From: Prevotella merdae
GTDB taxonomy: Bacteria > Bacteroidota > Bacteroidia > Bacteroidales > Bacteroidaceae
Assembly (NCBI RefSeq): GCF_900290275.1
Contig: NZ_LT985324.1
Location: forward strand, 695,466 to 759,465
Length of the DNA: 64,000 bases
Direction: 5' to 3'
The notes under the pieces are model-generated. The model worked only from the letters and a program-made list of their open reading frames with translations, was not told where the DNA came from and made no database searches. The position numbers were made by a program, and so were the translations under genes. Shown piece after piece: positions 27,033 to 35,558 of the stretch. Every line of letters begins with the position of its first letter. The first letter of the stretch is position 1.

Positions 27033-27983
27033 TCACAGTCCTTTTGCTGTCCTTTCTGCCATTGCACGCTCCACATCCGTCTTCAAAAGCAGGTTCTTTA
27101 CACCCACTTTTACCTTACTGATATGGTGAACTCTCACGATATGGCAGATGTTGGCACTTGCCAGACCATACAACTGCTGCACCTGTTCGGTGGTATAATA
27201 GTTGTCATCGCTCATGAGGTCAGTCCTGCGCAGTTCTTCAAGATGCTCCTTGGAATAATAGGTACGTCCGTATTCTCGCTTGGTCGGTATCTTATGGCGG
27301 TAAGTGTATGCCCTGAGTGCCGACTTGCTCATGCTAAAGGCTTCCTCTACATCATCAGCCGTCACCCATTCCGTGATACTGTTGAGGTCAACGGCAGTAC
27401 CGAAGAACTCATCAATATGTCGTTTGCTGTAATAGTTCTTGCCAGCGATACGGCACATCGGTATCTGGTTGCGCTTGGCGGAAGTGTAGAGCCAAGACTT
27501 CTTGACCTTATAAATGGACATCACTTCCTCGCCCGAATAATAGTCAAGCACCTCATTCTCCACTTTCCCTTTTATTGGTTCCAGGTTTTGTGTTGGCTTT
27601 TCTTTTTTTGCCTTCTTACTGGGCTTACTCTTGCTTGCTGGAACCACACGCTTGTAAGGATTACCCTCAAACATTTTCTCTATATCAGCCTTTCTTACGA
27701 ATGCCATTCGGTTGCTCAACCGTGAAGCCTTCAACTTGCCGTTAGCCACAAGTTTGTAGATATACTGTCGGGTGCATCCCATCAGAATGGCAGCTTTGGA
27801 GAAGGTAAGATACTCCTGATGTTGCAGATCCATGATAGGTTCAATACCGTTAATCAAGTCCTGCTGTCTTTTCTTCCTAAGACGTTTTGCCTCTGCCTGA
27901 CATTCCTCGGAACAGTATTTCTGCATACCGCTCCTTGGCACGAATGTCTTGCCACAAAATTCACATTTTCTTGTCGGTCTCAT
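27033..27983 (-). CDS. Multi-wHTH excisionase-like DNA-binding protein
   Basis: A 316-residue protein. The N-terminus is a small zinc finger (C7, C10, C24, C28 in CEFCGKTF and KYCSEEC). Four successive HTH_17/Xis-like units follow: about 58-104 (LTFSKAAILMGCTRQYIYK), 148-195 (SGEEVMSIYKVKKSWLYT), 207-252 (TADDVEEAFSMSKSALRA) and 263-309 (TTEQVQQLYGLASANICH). Such repeats suggest binding at several sites in the attachment region. It is the first gene inside the element end and lies 128 bp upstream of the integrase. Role as recombination directionality factor is inferred. Confidence 0.8.
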   Translation of the reverse strand: MRPTRKCEFCGKTFVPRSGMQKYCSEECQAEAKRLRKKRQQDLINGIEPIMDLQHQEYLTFSKAAILMGCTRQYIYKLVANGKLKASRLSNRMAFVRKADIEKMFEGNPYKRVVPASKSKPSKKAKKEKPTQNLEPIKGKVENEVLDYYSGEEVMSIYKVKKSWLYTSAKRNQIPMCRIAGKNYYSKRHIDEFFGTAVDLNSITEWVTADDVEEAFSMSKSALRAYTYRHKIPTKREYGRTYYSKEHLEELRRTDLMSDDNYYTTEQVQQLYGLASANICHIVRVHHISKVKVGVKNLLLKTDVERAMAERTAKGL

Positions 27984-28341
27984 ACTCTTTGATATTGCTA
28001 TGTTCTACATACTTTGAGTATTCCACCGATGGAGTAAACGGAAGTGAACCATTGACAACCTTTGTCAACCCAGTCCACGATATTACGCTTTTTGCCTATC
28101 AGCTTCAAATATGTCATCCATTGTAGTCACTCGTAAACCCTTGTCAACTACGTTCACGATATGACAAAATAAAAGCTCCGCAAATTCTCCACGGTAGAAA
28201 TACGTTGCAAAAATATGTGGAAAATCGGGAACTGCCAAAAAACACTCAGAAAGTGTTAAAAAATCAAATAGTATTGAAAATCAAGGCTTTATGTTTGGTT
28301 AGTCATAGTAAGTTGTGGTTAGTTATAAGGGGCTAAATACA
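27984..28341 (-). other. Integrase-side end of the inner element (attachment region)
   Basis: No gene. The outermost part (28288-28341) matches the outer element's left end. The palindrome TTGACAA-CCT-TTGTCAA (28052-28068) is shared with 3275-3291. Compared with the outer copy, it has about 215 additional bp between terminus and palindrome. Probably holds integrase arm sites and the excisionase gene promoter. Confidence 0.6.
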
Positions 28342-29100
28342 AAAACGAAAACATCCAGAACCTATTTCTGTTACGCTACCAGGTATCGTTATTTCATTTA
28401 TGTTTGTGTTTTGTAGTGCTCCTATTTTTAGAGTTTCTAAGAATCTTGGTAGCTTTATGTTTTCTAACAAACGACAATCGCAGAAACAGTACTCTCCAAT
28501 ATTTGTGACATTATTACTAAACTCTATTGTCGATAATCCATCACATTTATAGAATGCATAATCTCCAATATAATTTAGTTTGTCGTTCATTACAACTGTA
28601 GAAATGCTTTTGCAACCAGAAAAGCAGTTAGTTTTAAGATATGTTATCTCGCTTGGAATTTCAAGTGAAGTTATTTCTGAATTATTTAAGAAAAGACGAT
28701 AGTCAGCAATAGGTTCATATATATATTGACCACTTGTAGTATGATGCAGATATTTATGTGTAATATTGCACCATGCCGAAAGGTCTTTAATGTATATGTC
28801 AACAACCTTTCCAGTCTGAAAAGCTCTTGTTCCTATATTTTTTATAGTTTTAGGAATTGTGACAGACACTAATTGGCTACATCCTTGGAAAGCATTATTA
28901 TCGATACCAGTAACAATGTACTCTTTACCTTCAATAATAATAGTTTCAGGAATAATTAGATTCTCTGCACTTTCGCTTTTAAGAACTGTAGCAGTGTTCT
29001 TTGAACAATTAAGCTCATAATTTAGTCCGTTATATTGAACCGAGGCTGTTACTATTATGGTAAATAAGTTTAGAACAAAAGTTAATAAAAATTTTCTCAT
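28342..29100 (-). pseudogene. 5' half of the interrupted BspA-like LRR surface protein gene
   Basis: The ATG at 29100 opens a clear signal peptide (MRKFLLTFVLNLFTIIVTAS). About 250 residues of BspA-type repeats follow (LVSVTIPKTIKNIG, ITSLEIPSEITYLKTNCFSG). The frame is cut at GSGCFRFC by the end of the inner element and runs into a stop within it. The 3' half is at 7628-8929. The fragment might still be exported as a short protein. Confidence 0.8.
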
Positions 29101-29868
29101 AAGGAATAATTTTAGGGTTAATACTCGATTATCAATCATAACAAAAACGTGAGACTCTACACTTGCTCGCCACTCATTCTTGGTCGTAGGAAACCTATGG
29201 TTAATGACGAACAGATAGAATCTCACGCTGAATGTTATACATAACCCCGAAAAGTGTGCCGATGAGGTAAATCCTCCTTGGCACACTACGAGGGTTGATT
29301 ATACAACCTACCCGTGACATCTTCTCTGCAATGTCATTGATAACCATTTTGAATTTCCTACGTTCAGAACAATCAATGAACAAAGCGTTGATGACGCCTT
29401 ATGTATGTTTTGCAAACGCATTTATTGCGAATGCGTTGCAAAGTTACTAAAAATCAATAAGAATAAAGACATTATTAGTTATCGTTTTCAAAAAACAGAA
29501 ATTTTAGTCCAATGATGCCGCTATAATGACCGAAAACATCAGACAATATGTCAAATCCATAGTGCATGATACAAGAAACCGTGTCAACGATGGCATGAAA
29601 TATGTCGGTAAGGGTTTGTGGCATGAAGATTGTATAATTCATTATCGGAAGACGGCAGAAACAGCGTTTCTTGCATTACTCCATACGGAATGGTGCAAGA
29701 AACGCTGTTTTTGCGACCAAACCCAAAGGAGAGAGTAAGGAAACAACGTGCACGACTGATTCCATGAGAATTATTATCGGAAACAACGTAGAGATGGCAT
29801 AAACAATCTATTTAACGCAACAGAAAACGGAGTTTCCACAGTTTTCATCTTAAAACTTTTATCAAACT
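29101..29868. other. Long leader/intergenic region between LRR gene and DUF6261 gene
   Basis: A -7 box TAACTTTG on the minus strand (29439-29446) would give the LRR gene a ~330-nt leader. A 60-codon minus-strand frame inside it (29201-29383, MFIDCSERRKFKMVINDIAE) is of uncertain reality. CGTGAGA and TCTCACG (about 29148 and 29224) could pair in the leader. The plus-strand side holds the hairpin at 29659-29710. Confidence 0.4.
29659..29715 (+). terminator. 17-bp perfect hairpin
   Basis: AAACAGCGTTTCTTGCA pairs with its exact complement across an 18-nt loop and is followed by a few T residues. It lies within an open frame of 70 codons that I do not consider a gene. May be a terminator or a small repeat. 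Confidence 0.5.
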
Positions 29869-30684
29869 ATGAGCGAAATAGGAACTCTTAGCTTGGAGCG
29901 TCTAAACAACGGCGCACATTTTCTGTTCATTTCAAACGTGTTGGCACGTGCTGAGGCCGATGCGACTGTAAAGAGTAAACTCAGCGCACAGATTGTCTCG
30001 CTAAAGGCCGCCAAGGAAAAAGAGGACGAGGACTTGAAAATCTCGCAAAAAAGTATACTGACCGATGATATCGCTACAGTCGATGCTGAGCGTGACGGAC
30101 TTTACAGCGGTTACAAAAAGGCTGTTAATGGCTTCAGGAATCTGCCTGTGGAGAATATAGCAAAAGCAGCAAAGGTACTGACGCAACACATCAAGGACTA
30201 TGCCATCGACCCAAAGATGCAACTCGACAAGGAAACGGGATTGTTGATGAATTTTATCGATGACTTGGAAAAGAAGTATTCAAGCGAAGTTCAGACACTT
30301 TCACTTGGTGCGTTCGTTACAGCTCTGAAAGCAGCCAACGAAAAAGTACGCACATTGACAGCAACACGCACAGACGAACGTATGGCAAAGGCTGTTGGTG
30401 CATTAAAAGCATCACGCAAGGCAAGCGATGAGGCTTACCGCCAGTTGGTGAAGTTTGTGAATGCTTATGCTTTGATAGAGGGCGACAGCAAGTATCTTGG
30501 CTTTATTGACTATGTAAATACAGAGATTGTTCACTACAAACGCGAAGTTATAGGTCAGAAGCCTGGCTCTACTCAGACAAGTGGTACAACAGGCGGAACG
30601 ACAGGTGGAGGTTCTACTGGAGGCTCAACAGGAGGTACTACCAGTGGTGGCACAACTCCACCGAGCAGTGAAATTGAAGCCTAA
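29869..30684 (+). CDS. DUF6261-like protein with Gly/Thr-rich tail
   Basis: A 271-residue protein. Residues 1-225 are mostly helical and fit the Bacteroidales DUF6261 family (LERLNNGAHFLFISNVL near the start, ALKASRKASDEAYRQLVKFV later). The last 40 residues are a low-complexity Gly/Ser/Thr tail (GGTTGGGSTGGSTGGTTSGG). No signal peptide or membrane helix. Function is unknown; the family often occurs in multiple copies near mobile elements. Confidence 0.75.
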   Translation: MSEIGTLSLERLNNGAHFLFISNVLARAEADATVKSKLSAQIVSLKAAKEKEDEDLKISQKSILTDDIATVDAERDGLYSGYKKAVNGFRNLPVENIAKAAKVLTQHIKDYAIDPKMQLDKETGLLMNFIDDLEKKYSSEVQTLSLGAFVTALKAANEKVRTLTATRTDERMAKAVGALKASRKASDEAYRQLVKFVNAYALIEGDSKYLGFIDYVNTEIVHYKREVIGQKPGSTQTSGTTGGTTGGGSTGGSTGGTTSGGTTPPSSEIEA

Positions 30685-31139
30685 ACAAACTTTGTTAGGT
30701 TTTTCCAATCCCATTAAGTGTATATTATTATGATAGCACATATGTTTCGCTCAGTGGCTCAAACGGATGTGCTGACCAACTTACGAATTAGAATCATTCA
30801 AAGCCAATAAGGGCTGTATACAATACACCTCATGAGGCGTTCCCGTTGCTTTGTTCTTGACTAGCAGTTGAGAGTTTGCGAAGTTCTTACACAGTCAAAA
30901 CCAAAGCGTACAGTTACGCCTTATATGTATATATGTCTGCCCAACCTCTGCCCATCGGGGCTTTCGGTATGGGTATAGACGTTACGAAGGTAACACTTTT
31001 ATATTGGAAACCACTTTGTTTGGCTGGTAAAGTATGATTTTAAGTCCCGATTTAACATTATTAAATATAAATATATCAAAGGATTCCACTTTGGCATAAT
31101 TTTTCTTGCCAAAAAGTTTATATTCTCAACGATTATTTG
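30685..31139. other. Intergenic stretch without recognisable gene
   Basis: No supported coding frame. Small hairpins are visible, for example GTTAC-gaag-GTAAC (30981-30994) and CCCAT/ATGGG around 30951-30973. The end of the stretch includes the promoter region of the Abi_2 leader RNA. Confidence 0.4.
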
Positions 31140-31147
31140 TATTTTTG
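31116..31147 (+). promoter_or_regulatory. Promoter of the Abi_2 leader RNA
   Basis: -7 box TATTTTTG (31140-31147), with TTTA at 31117-31120 spaced 19 bp upstream, close to the Bacteroidota -33/-7 layout. Predicted transcription start near 31154. Confidence 0.6.
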
Positions 31148-31153
31148 CAGCGT

Positions 31154-31203
31154 TAGTTCCAGCCGAGCCTCTTTACAATGCTTAAATAGGCTGGGCTTTT
31201 TTG
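31154..31203 (+). ncRNA. Short structured leader RNA upstream of the Abi_2 gene
   Basis: From the predicted start, about 50 nt contain CCAGCC (31159-31164) pairing with GGCTGG (31089+100, that is 31189-31194), plus an alternative pairing of AGCCT (31166-31170) with AGGCT (31188-31192). CTTTTTTG follows, like an intrinsic terminator. The Abi_2 start codon is only 11 nt further on. AbiF-like proteins have, to my knowledge, been reported to work with an upstream noncoding RNA; this fits in place and shape. It could instead be a simple attenuator. Confidence 0.55.
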
Positions 31204-31213
31204 TTTATAAGCT

Positions 31214-32125
31214 ATGACAAAGAGAATTTTTGGAAAAGATTTCAAGACTCCACGAGAACTTGTAACCTTATTGGAAAATCGTGGATTGATAATCAATGAT
31301 AGGCAAAAGGCTCAATTGTATTTGGAGAGCATTGGCTATTATCGATTGTCTGCGTATATGCATCCTTTGTTGAAGACTCCAAAGATTCTTCATCTGTATA
31401 AGGAAGGTGCTACATTTAACAAAGTGATGATGCTTTATCGCTTTGACAAAAAGTTGCGCTTACTCCTTTTTAACGAGATTGAGAAGATCGAAATTGCTGT
31501 AAGAGAAGCCGTAATGAATATGACGGCTGAACGGACTGGTGATATATATTGGCTTACCAATTCAGCACATTTTCGTGATCAGTCCATTTTCGTCAATAGT
31601 ATGGCAATGTTGTCGAAGGAGTATGAACGTTCTACTGAAGACTTTATAGAACACTTCAAAAGAACATATACAGAACCTTTTCCACCAGCATGGATTCTTG
31701 GTGAACTTCTCCCAATGGGTAACGTGAATATGTACTACAGGAACTTGAAAGATAAAGGACTCAAAAAGCAGATCGCCAAGCGTTTCTGCCTTCATGCTCC
31801 AGTGTTTGAGTCTTGGCTTTCTGTGCTTACGCTTACTCGCAACGCTTGTTGTCATCACGCTCGTGTTTGGAACAAAGTCAACAAGATTATTCCAAATGAT
31901 ATGAGAGGCATGACTCGTCCTTGGATTACTATTCCTGCGGACAAGCGAAGAATCTATTATAACATGTGCATCATCAAGTATTTCCTTGACATCATCTCTC
32001 CCAACAATGACTTGCTTGACAAAATGCACAGTTTGTTCAGCAAGTTTCCAGAGATAGACCTGGCAGCTCTTGGATTTCCTGTTGGTTGGGAACAAGAACC
32101 GCTATGGATACAGGCAAACAAATAA
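31214..32125 (+). CDS. Abi_2 (AbiD/AbiF-like) single-HEPN protein
   Basis: A 303-residue protein with the Abi_2 hallmarks: FKTPRELVTLLENRGLIIND at the start, YYRLSAYMHPLL, EIEKIEIAVREAVMN, and the C-terminal RNACCHHARVWN. In that segment R209-x4-H214 fits the HEPN ribonuclease motif. The family gives abortive phage resistance and is believed to cleave RNA. It lies directly behind a promoter-driven leader RNA with a terminator, and its 3' end overlaps the start of a TOTE-type gene relic. Full length, no frameshift, apparently functional. Confidence 0.85.
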   Translation: MTKRIFGKDFKTPRELVTLLENRGLIINDRQKAQLYLESIGYYRLSAYMHPLLKTPKILHLYKEGATFNKVMMLYRFDKKLRLLLFNEIEKIEIAVREAVMNMTAERTGDIYWLTNSAHFRDQSIFVNSMAMLSKEYERSTEDFIEHFKRTYTEPFPPAWILGELLPMGNVNMYYRNLKDKGLKKQIAKRFCLHAPVFESWLSVLTLTRNACCHHARVWNKVNKIIPNDMRGMTRPWITIPADKRRIYYNMCIIKYFLDIISPNNDLLDKMHSLFSKFPEIDLAALGFPVGWEQEPLWIQANK

Positions 32126-33560
32126 ATGCAAATGAGCTTATTGCCAAGCTTCAAGAATTAGAGAAAGAAAATGCCAGGTTAAGAAAAATTCTTGATGTGC
32201 ATGGAATACCATACATTGTAACCGAGCCTAATGTCACAACGAAAGAAAGCCTACATGCCATATTCCATACAGATTCAAAGCTGAGTCTACAGGAAAAGGT
32301 TGCGCTATTTCGTAGTGTTTTTCAAGGTCGTGATGATGTCTTTGCCAAGCGTTGGTACAGTAGTACGACTCAAAAGTCAGGCTACCAACCTGTATGCACG
32401 AGTGAATGGAATCGTGAATTTTGCGACAAGCGAAAGTACAAATGTGCGGATTGTCCCAACAGGCAATTCGCTCCTTTGGCATACAACGACTTTTTCAATC
32501 ATCTTGCAGGAAAGGATGCATGGGGACGTGATGTTATAGGACTTTATCCAATACGAAAGGACAACACTTGCAGTTTCCTTTGTACAGACTTTGATGACAA
32601 GAGTTGCGAGCATGGCTACAAGAATGATGTACTTGCCTTTGTAAATGTTTGCAAAACTTGGAATGTACCTTGCTACATCGAACGCTCACGTTCTGGCAAT
32701 GGTGCTCACGTATGGATTTTCTTTGATACACCAGTAACTGCTTTCAAGGCACGCAAGTTGGAAAATGCCATTCTTACAGAGGCGATGAGTTGTGACGCTC
32801 ATCTGTCTTTCAAGTCATACGACCGTTTCTTTCCAAACCAAGATACCTTGCCCGAAGGAGGACTGGGCAATCTTGTAGCCTTGCCATTGCAAGGTATGGC
32901 TCGACGCAAAGGGAACAGTGTGTTCGTTGATGAAGACTTCAATGCGTATGCCGACCAATGGGAAATGTGGAGCAATATGCTGGGCGTTTGCATAGGGAAT
33001 ACGCAGGAAAGAACGAAGTGCGTATTTATGATTATGTGGATGTTCATGTCCCACTTTGTGACTCTATGTATCGTAAACGGCTGAAAGGGTATTTAAGAGC
33101 AGGATACGGAAAGTATGTGACATCATCCACACTTGACAAAAATCCCCAAGAGCTGATATACGAACGAAACAATTACGAAGCGACATTTCGGAATGATTTG
33201 GCAAAAGCCCAGTACTCTGTCATCATCGCAGTCCCAAAAGTAAAGTTCAAATACAAGCCAGTTATCATGTCAACACTTGCAAACATTATTCATAATGGCG
33301 TTACTGTGGCTGTACATATCAAAGAGGAAGGGGTTAATGAGATAGAACTTAAAAATACAGGAATGGATGTGGTGTGCAACAAGGAACAAACTCTGCAATG
33401 CGCCATCATTGACAAATCTATTGTCTGGTATGGGAACATAAACTTCTTTGGTTACAATTCGGAAACAAACAATGTTATGCGAATCGCTGACCACAAAATA
33501 GCCAACGAAATGATAGAAATACTATACTCAGACACTGGAAATGATGTAAATGGAGGTTAA
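32104..33560 (+). pseudogene. Collapsed TOTE-type primase-helicase with PLD-like tail
   Basis: The first part (ATG 32104, MDTGKQINANELIAKLQ) is an archaeo-eukaryotic primase domain as in TOTE conflict systems: EWNREFCDKRKYKCADCPNR, LCTDFDDK with the catalytic acidic motif, and SGNGAHVWIFF. Near 32970 the reading jumps to another frame: VEQYAGRLHREYAGK is superfamily-2 helicase motif VI. A C-terminal PLD-like nuclease domain follows (AIIDKSIVWYGNINFFGYN). Nearly the whole helicase core is deleted, with a frameshift at the join. Residues before and after are well conserved, so the loss looks recent. The outer element's end overlaps the final codons. Confidence 0.8.
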
Positions 33561-33661
33561 ATACGTTAAATCTTCACTTTTTTGTATCTACACAGAATCC
33601 ACACTGTCACTTTTCTATCGTTTAGAGCGTATAATACTGACAATCAACTAATAACAGATAC
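33556..33661 (+). repeat. Far-end terminal sequence of the outer element
   Basis: Matches 8930-9035 (inverted) at 96 of 106 positions, without gaps, from GTTAAATACG to AGATAC. ATGTATTT follows at 33665-33672, as at the outer left end. The remaining bases to 33793 hold no gene. Confidence 0.8.
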
Positions 33662-33793
33662 TATATGTATTTTATATCTTTCAGATTTGCTGGATTGTAA
33701 TGAGTTAGCTGTTTTAAGAACAAAAGATACCTCTTAAGTCTTGCTTAATGCGGGCGAGTACTCGTAATGTTTACATCCTACAACTTCTGCGCT

Positions 33794-34312
33794 TTAGTAA
33801 AATGACTTGGCATTTTCTAATCCAAGCAACATTCTCTTAGCTCCCAATCCTCCAGCATATCCAGTCAAGGAATTGTCGCTGCCAACAACGCGATGACAAG
33901 GAATGAGGATGCTTATGCCGTTGGCTCCTATTGCGCCAGCCACAGCTCTTATGGCTTTAGGCTTACTTATGCTTAAGGCTATTTCCTTGTAGCTTTTTGT
34001 TGTTGCGTATGGTATATTAAGCAATTCGTTCCATACTCGTTGCTGAAAATCAGTACCTATCAGATGTAATGGAATGTCAAAAGATGTGCGATGGCCTAAG
34101 AAGTATTCGTTGAGTTGTCTTTTGGTTTCTTCCAAGACAGAGGAAGTCTCTGTCTTGAAAGATGCTTGTAGATATTCTGCTATCCGACGTTTGTTACGCT
34201 CGGCAAGAGAATTGTTGCTCCAATCGCAAAGGCACAGTTTATCGGCAAAAGATGCTAAAACAAGCGTTCCACATGGGGAACTGTAATGTTGTATGCAGAT
34301 AACATTTTTCAT
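33794..34312 (-). CDS. ogt: Methylated-DNA--protein-cysteine methyltransferase
   Basis: A 172-residue protein with the active-site motif IPCHRVVG near residue 139, preceded by the winged-helix DNA-binding part (FQQRVWNELLNIPYATTKSY). GYAGGLGAKRMLLGLE ends the domain. It transfers the alkyl group of O6-methylguanine to its own cysteine, repairing DNA. It lies 7 bp after the transporter gene on the same strand and may be co-transcribed. First backbone gene after the mobile region. Confidence 0.95.
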   Translation of the reverse strand: MKNVICIQHYSSPCGTLVLASFADKLCLCDWSNNSLAERNKRRIAEYLQASFKTETSSVLEETKRQLNEYFLGHRTSFDIPLHLIGTDFQQRVWNELLNIPYATTKSYKEIALSISKPKAIRAVAGAIGANGISILIPCHRVVGSDNSLTGYAGGLGAKRMLLGLENAKSFY

Positions 34313-34319
34313 ATATCGC

Positions 34320-35345
34320 TTATTTCTTTAACATCATGCGCGACTTTTCCTTAGCGAAAGCCTGCATGTCTACAGCCACGTCGTCTTCGTCAACTATTTC
34401 CACGCCTGTCATTGTCTCTATCACGTCTTCCATAGAAACAACACCACGTAGGCAACCATACTCGTCAACGATTATGGAGATATGCTCGCGCTTCTCAAGC
34501 ATTTTCTCCCATATCTGATATACAGAGTCATCCTCGTTGAAAGATAGGATAGGGCGCATAAGGTCGGATAGCTTGGTGTCGAATTTATCATCCGACAGTT
34601 GTTTCAGAACCATATCCTTAAGCACATAACCTATGATGTATTCCTTGCTCTTGTCGTATACCGGAATGCGAGAGAAGTTCCATGTCTGCTGCTCGTAAAA
34701 CTCCTTGATGGTCATGTTTACATTGGTTGTTTCAACCACTATGGAAGGTGTCATAACCTCCCTTGCCTTTACTCCAGCCAAACGGATACAACTCTTGATA
34801 ATCTTGCTTTCCGACTCGCGGAAGATGCCCTCCGTTGTACCTACATCTACCATTGCCGATACTTCCTCACGACTAACCGAAGCTTGATGGTTCTTAGGTG
34901 TAAATACCTTGGTGATGAGTTCGGAAAGCAGAACCAATGGATAGGTGATGAAGATGAGAACTCGTATTACCTTTGTGGATGGTATGGCGAGCGAACGCCA
35001 ATATGAAGCACCAATAGTCTTAGGTATGATTTCGGAAAGTACCAAAATCAATAATGTAAGGATTGCGGATATTAATCCAAAGTATTCTTCGCCAAAAAGC
35101 TTCATCGACTCAGCACCCACACCTGCCGAACCTATGGTATGTGCAATGGTGTTGAGCGAAAGAATAGCGCCCACAGGACGGTCTACATTGTTCTTGTACT
35201 GTTTCATCAAAGAGGCAGTCTTGTTGCCTTGGCTCTCCTTCATCGAGATAAACGACATTGGAGTGGATAGAAGTACCGCCTCAAGGACGGAACATAAAAA
35301 GGATAGTGACAGAGCACCTAAAAAATATAAAATTATTAAGCCCAT
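34320..35345 (-). CDS. CNNM/CorC-type hemolysin-family transporter with CBS domains
   Basis: A 341-residue protein. An N-terminal DUF21/CNNM membrane domain has about four helices (LIILYFLGALSLSFLCSVLE, LSLNTIAHTIGSAGVGAESM, then LISAILTLLILVLSEIIP). Two CBS domains follow (REVMTPSIVVETTNVN onward, and MRPILSFNEDDSVYQIWEKM). The family takes part in Mg2+/Co2+ transport or efflux. The C-terminal CorC_HlyC domain seen in longer members is absent, but this short form is common. The 5' untranslated region carries a strong hairpin. Confidence 0.9.
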   Translation of the reverse strand: MGLIILYFLGALSLSFLCSVLEAVLLSTPMSFISMKESQGNKTASLMKQYKNNVDRPVGAILSLNTIAHTIGSAGVGAESMKLFGEEYFGLISAILTLLILVLSEIIPKTIGASYWRSLAIPSTKVIRVLIFITYPLVLLSELITKVFTPKNHQASVSREEVSAMVDVGTTEGIFRESESKIIKSCIRLAGVKAREVMTPSIVVETTNVNMTIKEFYEQQTWNFSRIPVYDKSKEYIIGYVLKDMVLKQLSDDKFDTKLSDLMRPILSFNEDDSVYQIWEKMLEKREHISIIVDEYGCLRGVVSMEDVIETMTGVEIVDEDDVAVDMQAFAKEKSRMMLKK

Positions 35346-35356
35346 TAAATATATAA

Positions 35357-35410
35357 TTCGTTTATAATAAGTTGTCAGTAGAGGGGTGCAGACAACTTAC
35401 TATAAACGAA
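35357..35410 (-). promoter_or_regulatory. 20-bp hairpin in the 5' UTR of the CNNM-type gene
   Basis: TTCGTTTATAATAAGTTGTC pairs with GACAACTTACTATAAACGAA (one mismatch) across a 14-nt loop. It ends 11 bp upstream of the start codon, on the transcript side of the predicted promoter. It could control ribosome access or termination. Confidence 0.55.
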
Positions 35411-35430
35411 GGGCCTTATGGTATAAGTAT

Positions 35431-35468
35431 AATCTATGTGTCATATCTCAGACACAAAGATATAGATT
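35431..35468 (-). promoter_or_regulatory. Promoter with overlapping inverted repeat, CNNM-type gene
   Basis: TATCTTTG on the minus strand (35455-35462) is a -7 box. It sits in the nested inverted repeat AATCTAT-GTGTC ... GACAC ... ATAGATT, which suggests an operator. Confidence 0.5.
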
Positions 35469-35558
35469 ATGTTATGATTTCGCTGCTTTTCGAGCCAATT
35501 ATTGCGAATCTTTAACTAAAACGTCTTACTTTTTATAAAGACTTTACTTTGGCACGTG

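Larger units (their letters stand above)
8930..28341 (-). mobile_element. Inner integrative mobilizable element inserted in the LRR gene
   Basis: Spans 19.4 kb, from the 106-bp far end (8930-9035) to the integrase-side end at 28341. It contains intact integrase, multi-wHTH excisionase-like gene, MobV relaxase with a candidate oriT, DUF6371 and DUF3987 proteins and an HTH protein. No conjugation (tra) genes are seen, so transfer would depend on a helper element. Cargo: AbiE pair, radical SAM/HxlR pair, sigma/barrel fusion, methyltransferase, Nudix, HAD, membrane proteins. It splits the LRR gene cleanly, and the outer element's matching ends show where this family terminates. Confidence 0.8.
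3214..33661. mobile_element. Outer decayed integrative element (nested host of the inner element)
   Basis: The left end (3214-3267) resembles the integrase-side end of the inner element, and the right end (33556-33661) resembles the inner element's far end at 96 of 106 positions. The outer copy has the opposite orientation: its excisionase and integrase relics read rightwards from 3361. ATGTATTT occurs just at the left end (3213-3220) and just outside the right end (33665-33672), and may be a target duplication. With the inner element removed, about 11 kb remain: DCL-like gene, MITE, IS1380-type IS, LRR gene, DUF6261 gene, Abi_2 gene and a TOTE relic. No relaxase is left in this copy, and the integrase is broken, so autonomous movement is unlikely. 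Confidence 0.7.

Noticed and set aside
29526..29738. 70-codon plus-strand frame as a small gene
   Set aside because: A perfect 17-bp hairpin lies in it, no family is recognised and the composition is not protein-like.
30685..31139. Riboswitch or rRNA fragment
   Set aside because: Several hairpins are visible, but I could not match them to a known RNA class.
32086..32103. Earlier start for the TOTE gene
   Set aside because: The ATG at 32104 fits better; the upstream codons lie within the Abi_2 gene and add no conserved residues.
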